Source of the DNA: Gammaproteobacteria bacterium
Lineage (GTDB): Bacteria; Pseudomonadota; Gammaproteobacteria; UBA6429; Thiohalophilaceae
Assembly: GCA_013152045.1 (NCBI GenBank)
Contig: JAADGZ010000159.1
Location: 1 to 7,103, forward strand
DNA: 7,103 bases
Reading direction: 5' to 3'
Positions 5,732 to 7,103 of this stretch are shown here, piece after piece; positions within the stretch are counted from its first letter, which is position 1, and each line of letters begins with the position of its first letter. The notes below the pieces were generated by a model. The model saw nothing but the letters and a program-made list of their open reading frames with translations. It was not told the DNA's origin and searched no databases. A program made the position numbers and the translations under genes.

Positions 5732-6631
5732 TTATTTGCTGGCGATGTCTTCCAGTTTTTTGGCTCGGATAACCTGGCCATTGAGGCCGGATTCCTGCGC
5801 ATTCTTACCATAGGCCACGCTCATTAACTGGCTGTAATAGACAACCGGCATGTCGAACTTGGTTTTATACTTGGCATTGATCTGGTCCTGATAAACTTCG
5901 ACGTTCATCTGGCAAACCGGGCAAGGCGTAACGATCATGTCCGCACCACCATCATAGGCCGACTCGATGATGTCCTTGATCAAGGCCTGACTTTTTTCCG
6001 GTTCGGAGAAAATCAGCGCACCGCCGCAGCAGGATGCTTTCTTGTCATAGTTCTCTATCGGCTCGGCACCCATTGTTTCAACCAGCTTGTCCAGATATTT
6101 TGGGTTTTCAAATGATTCACCCGCAATACCAAACGGACGGTTGGTCTGACAACCGACATAACCCGCGATCTTGATGCCTTCCAGCGGTTTTTTAACATGC
6201 TGAGCCAGACCATCGTAACCGAAGTCTTCAATCAACACTTCAACCATGTGCCGGATTTCCTGCTTGCCTTCCACCTTGAGACCGGCTGCCGCCAGTGCTT
6301 CGTTGGTTTCTTTCATCAGGCTATCACTGTGCAACAGGCGTTCCTTGGTCTCACGCGTAGCCAGCCAGCAGGCGGCACAGGTTGCCACCACATCCTGATC
6401 AGGGTTAGCCTGTTCAGAAAGGGCCAAGTTACGCGCAGACAGTGCCAGACGCGGCAGCTCGCCACCACCGGCATAGCCGATAGAGGCGGAACAGCAGTTC
6501 CAGTCTGGAATATCGTTCAGTTTGATATCCAGCACGTCACACATGGCATCCACGGATACCTGATAATTCGAACCCGAAGCCCCTTTCTGTGAAGAACAGC
6601 CGGGATAAAAGGAATATTCTTTTGTCGCCAT
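5732..6631 (-). CDS. HdrB-like heterodisulfide reductase subunit B (two CCG domains)
   Basis: A 299-residue soluble protein of the HdrB family. It has two complete cysteine-rich CCG domains (PF02754 type), each with the C...CC...CxxC pattern: C12, C46-C47, C85, C88 and C161, C201-C202, C237, C240. In methanogen HdrB such cysteines hold two noncubane [4Fe-4S] clusters that cleave a disulfide. In bacteria related subunits act in sHdr sulfur-oxidation complexes, in Qmo-type partners of APS reductase and in some quinone-linked reductases. All ligand cysteines are kept, so both clusters may form. AGGAG (6641-6645 on the plus coordinates) overlaps the stop codon of the upstream hdrC-like gene and precedes the ATG at 6631, so the pair is translated as an operon. 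The gene is last before a terminator, as hdrB2 is in sHdr operons. Which pathway it serves needs the genes beyond the window. Confidence 0.85.
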   Translation of the reverse strand: MATKEYSFYPGCSSQKGASGSNYQVSVDAMCDVLDIKLNDIPDWNCCSASIGYAGGGELPRLALSARNLALSEQANPDQDVVATCAACWLATRETKERLLHSDSLMKETNEALAAAGLKVEGKQEIRHMVEVLIEDFGYDGLAQHVKKPLEGIKIAGYVGCQTNRPFGIAGESFENPKYLDKLVETMGAEPIENYDKKASCCGGALIFSEPEKSQALIKDIIESAYDGGADMIVTPCPVCQMNVEVYQDQINAKYKTKFDMPVVYYSQLMSVAYGKNAQESGLNGQVIRAKKLEDIASK

Positions 6632-6642
6632 CTCGTTTACTC

Positions 6643-7103
6643 CTAGCCTTTAAATTCTTCGGCTTTTGCTAGTTCGATTTCACGCGCTTTTTTCAGAATC
6701 GCGTGCAATCCACTGGTATCCTTGACACCATGCCCACCGAGGATTTCCATCGGGTTCATGCGCTTGGTTTTGATCATGTTCAGACCCAGTTTCTGATTGG
6801 CCATGGCTACCTTGATACCCTCCATGAAACCATTCATGAAATACAGCGCCAGGCCCAATTTAAGTTCATTAACCCGGCCTTTCTTGGTCAGGTTATCCCA
6901 GAACTTATTCGCGAATTTGCGCGTCGGCTGATTCTTAGGAGCCAGCCCCAGACGATCAGCATAATGCGCTAAACCGTGCATGATATGGGTAATCGGTAAT
7001 TCACGCGGACAACGGGCAATACAGTTGTAGCAGGAAGTACACATCCACATCGATGTCGAGGTCAGAACTTCTTCACGCTTGCCAGCTCGAATCATCATGA
7101 AGA
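6643..7103 (-). CDS. HdrC-like iron-sulfur subunit, 5' end outside the window
   Basis: The frame runs open to the window edge, so this is the 3' part of a gene. The visible 151 residues from a Met codon at 7098 begin with MMIRAGKREEVL, a family-internal stretch, so the true start is upstream. A [4Fe-4S] site follows, C-xx-C-xx-C-xxx-CP (Cys 20, 23, 26, 30 of the visible part). HdrC proteins normally carry two such sites; the first should lie just outside. The remainder is a helical, Lys-rich tail ending KAEEFKG. HdrC passes electrons between HdrB and a flavin subunit (HdrA or QmoA/B-like) or a membrane partner. The gene ends 11 bases before hdrB. Alternatives are the C-terminal part of a QmoC-like or SdhB-like ferredoxin protein, but the spacing and downstream hdrB favour HdrC. 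Confidence 0.8.
   Translation of the reverse strand, partial: FMMIRAGKREEVLTSTSMWMCTSCYNCIARCPRELPITHIMHGLAHYADRLGLAPKNQPTRKFANKFWDNLTKKGRVNELKLGLALYFMNGFMEGIKVAMANQKLGLNMIKTKRMNPMEILGGHGVKDTSGLHAILKKAREIELAKAEEFKG

Noticed and set aside
6197..6592. 131-codon open frame on the + strand opposite hdrB
   Set aside because: It is antisense to a well-supported gene with conserved cysteine motifs and has no recognisable protein features or ribosome site.
1..7103. CRISPR array, tRNA, rRNA or insertion sequence
   Set aside because: No regularly spaced repeat-spacer array, cloverleaf, rRNA segment or transposase coding region could be recognised.

Overview
The window looks like chromosomal DNA of a gammaproteobacterium, possibly a sulfur oxidiser. 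The basis is moderate GC content, compact genes with Shine-Dalgarno starts, 11-bp phased PhoB-type sites, short REP-like palindromes of a kind familiar from environmental gammaproteobacteria, and a separate HdrC/HdrB pair like those of sulfur-oxidation (sHdr) or APS-reductase/Qmo loci. The taxonomic guess is inference.

Layout. Positions 1-181 hold a REP-like palindrome and a probable sigma-70 promoter. A YkgJ-type cysteine-cluster protein follows (182-1087, +). It converges on a PstS-like periplasmic binding protein (1251-2147, -), with a strong hairpin terminator between them. A gene-poor stretch (2148-2541) leads into three + strand genes: a GT4 glycosyltransferase with a displaced C-terminal frame (2542-3651, true tail to 3665), a PAP2 membrane phosphatase (3772-4314) and a second GT4 glycosyltransferase starting at TTG (4325-5551). 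A second REP-like palindrome and a bidirectional terminator fill 5552-5731. The minus strand then carries hdrB-like (5732-6631) and the 3' part of hdrC-like (6643 to the window edge).

The most interesting unit is 2453-5551. Direct repeats of CTGTCAT-type 7-mers at exact 11-bp spacing, the architecture of a Pho box, precede both the first glycosyltransferase and the PAP2-glycosyltransferase pair. I infer a phosphate-starvation module: PAP2 would release diacylglycerol (or another lipid alcohol) from a lipid phosphate, and the two glycosyltransferases would add one and then two sugars, replacing phospholipid with phosphorus-free glycolipid. The adjacent, divergently transcribed PstS-like protein would fit a phosphate-related neighbourhood, although I see no Pho box facing it.

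The first glycosyltransferase seems to have lost one base near 3565-3569. Its family-typical C-terminus continues in the -1 frame to 3665, so the gene is either recently broken, tolerant of an altered tail, or affected by a sequence error.
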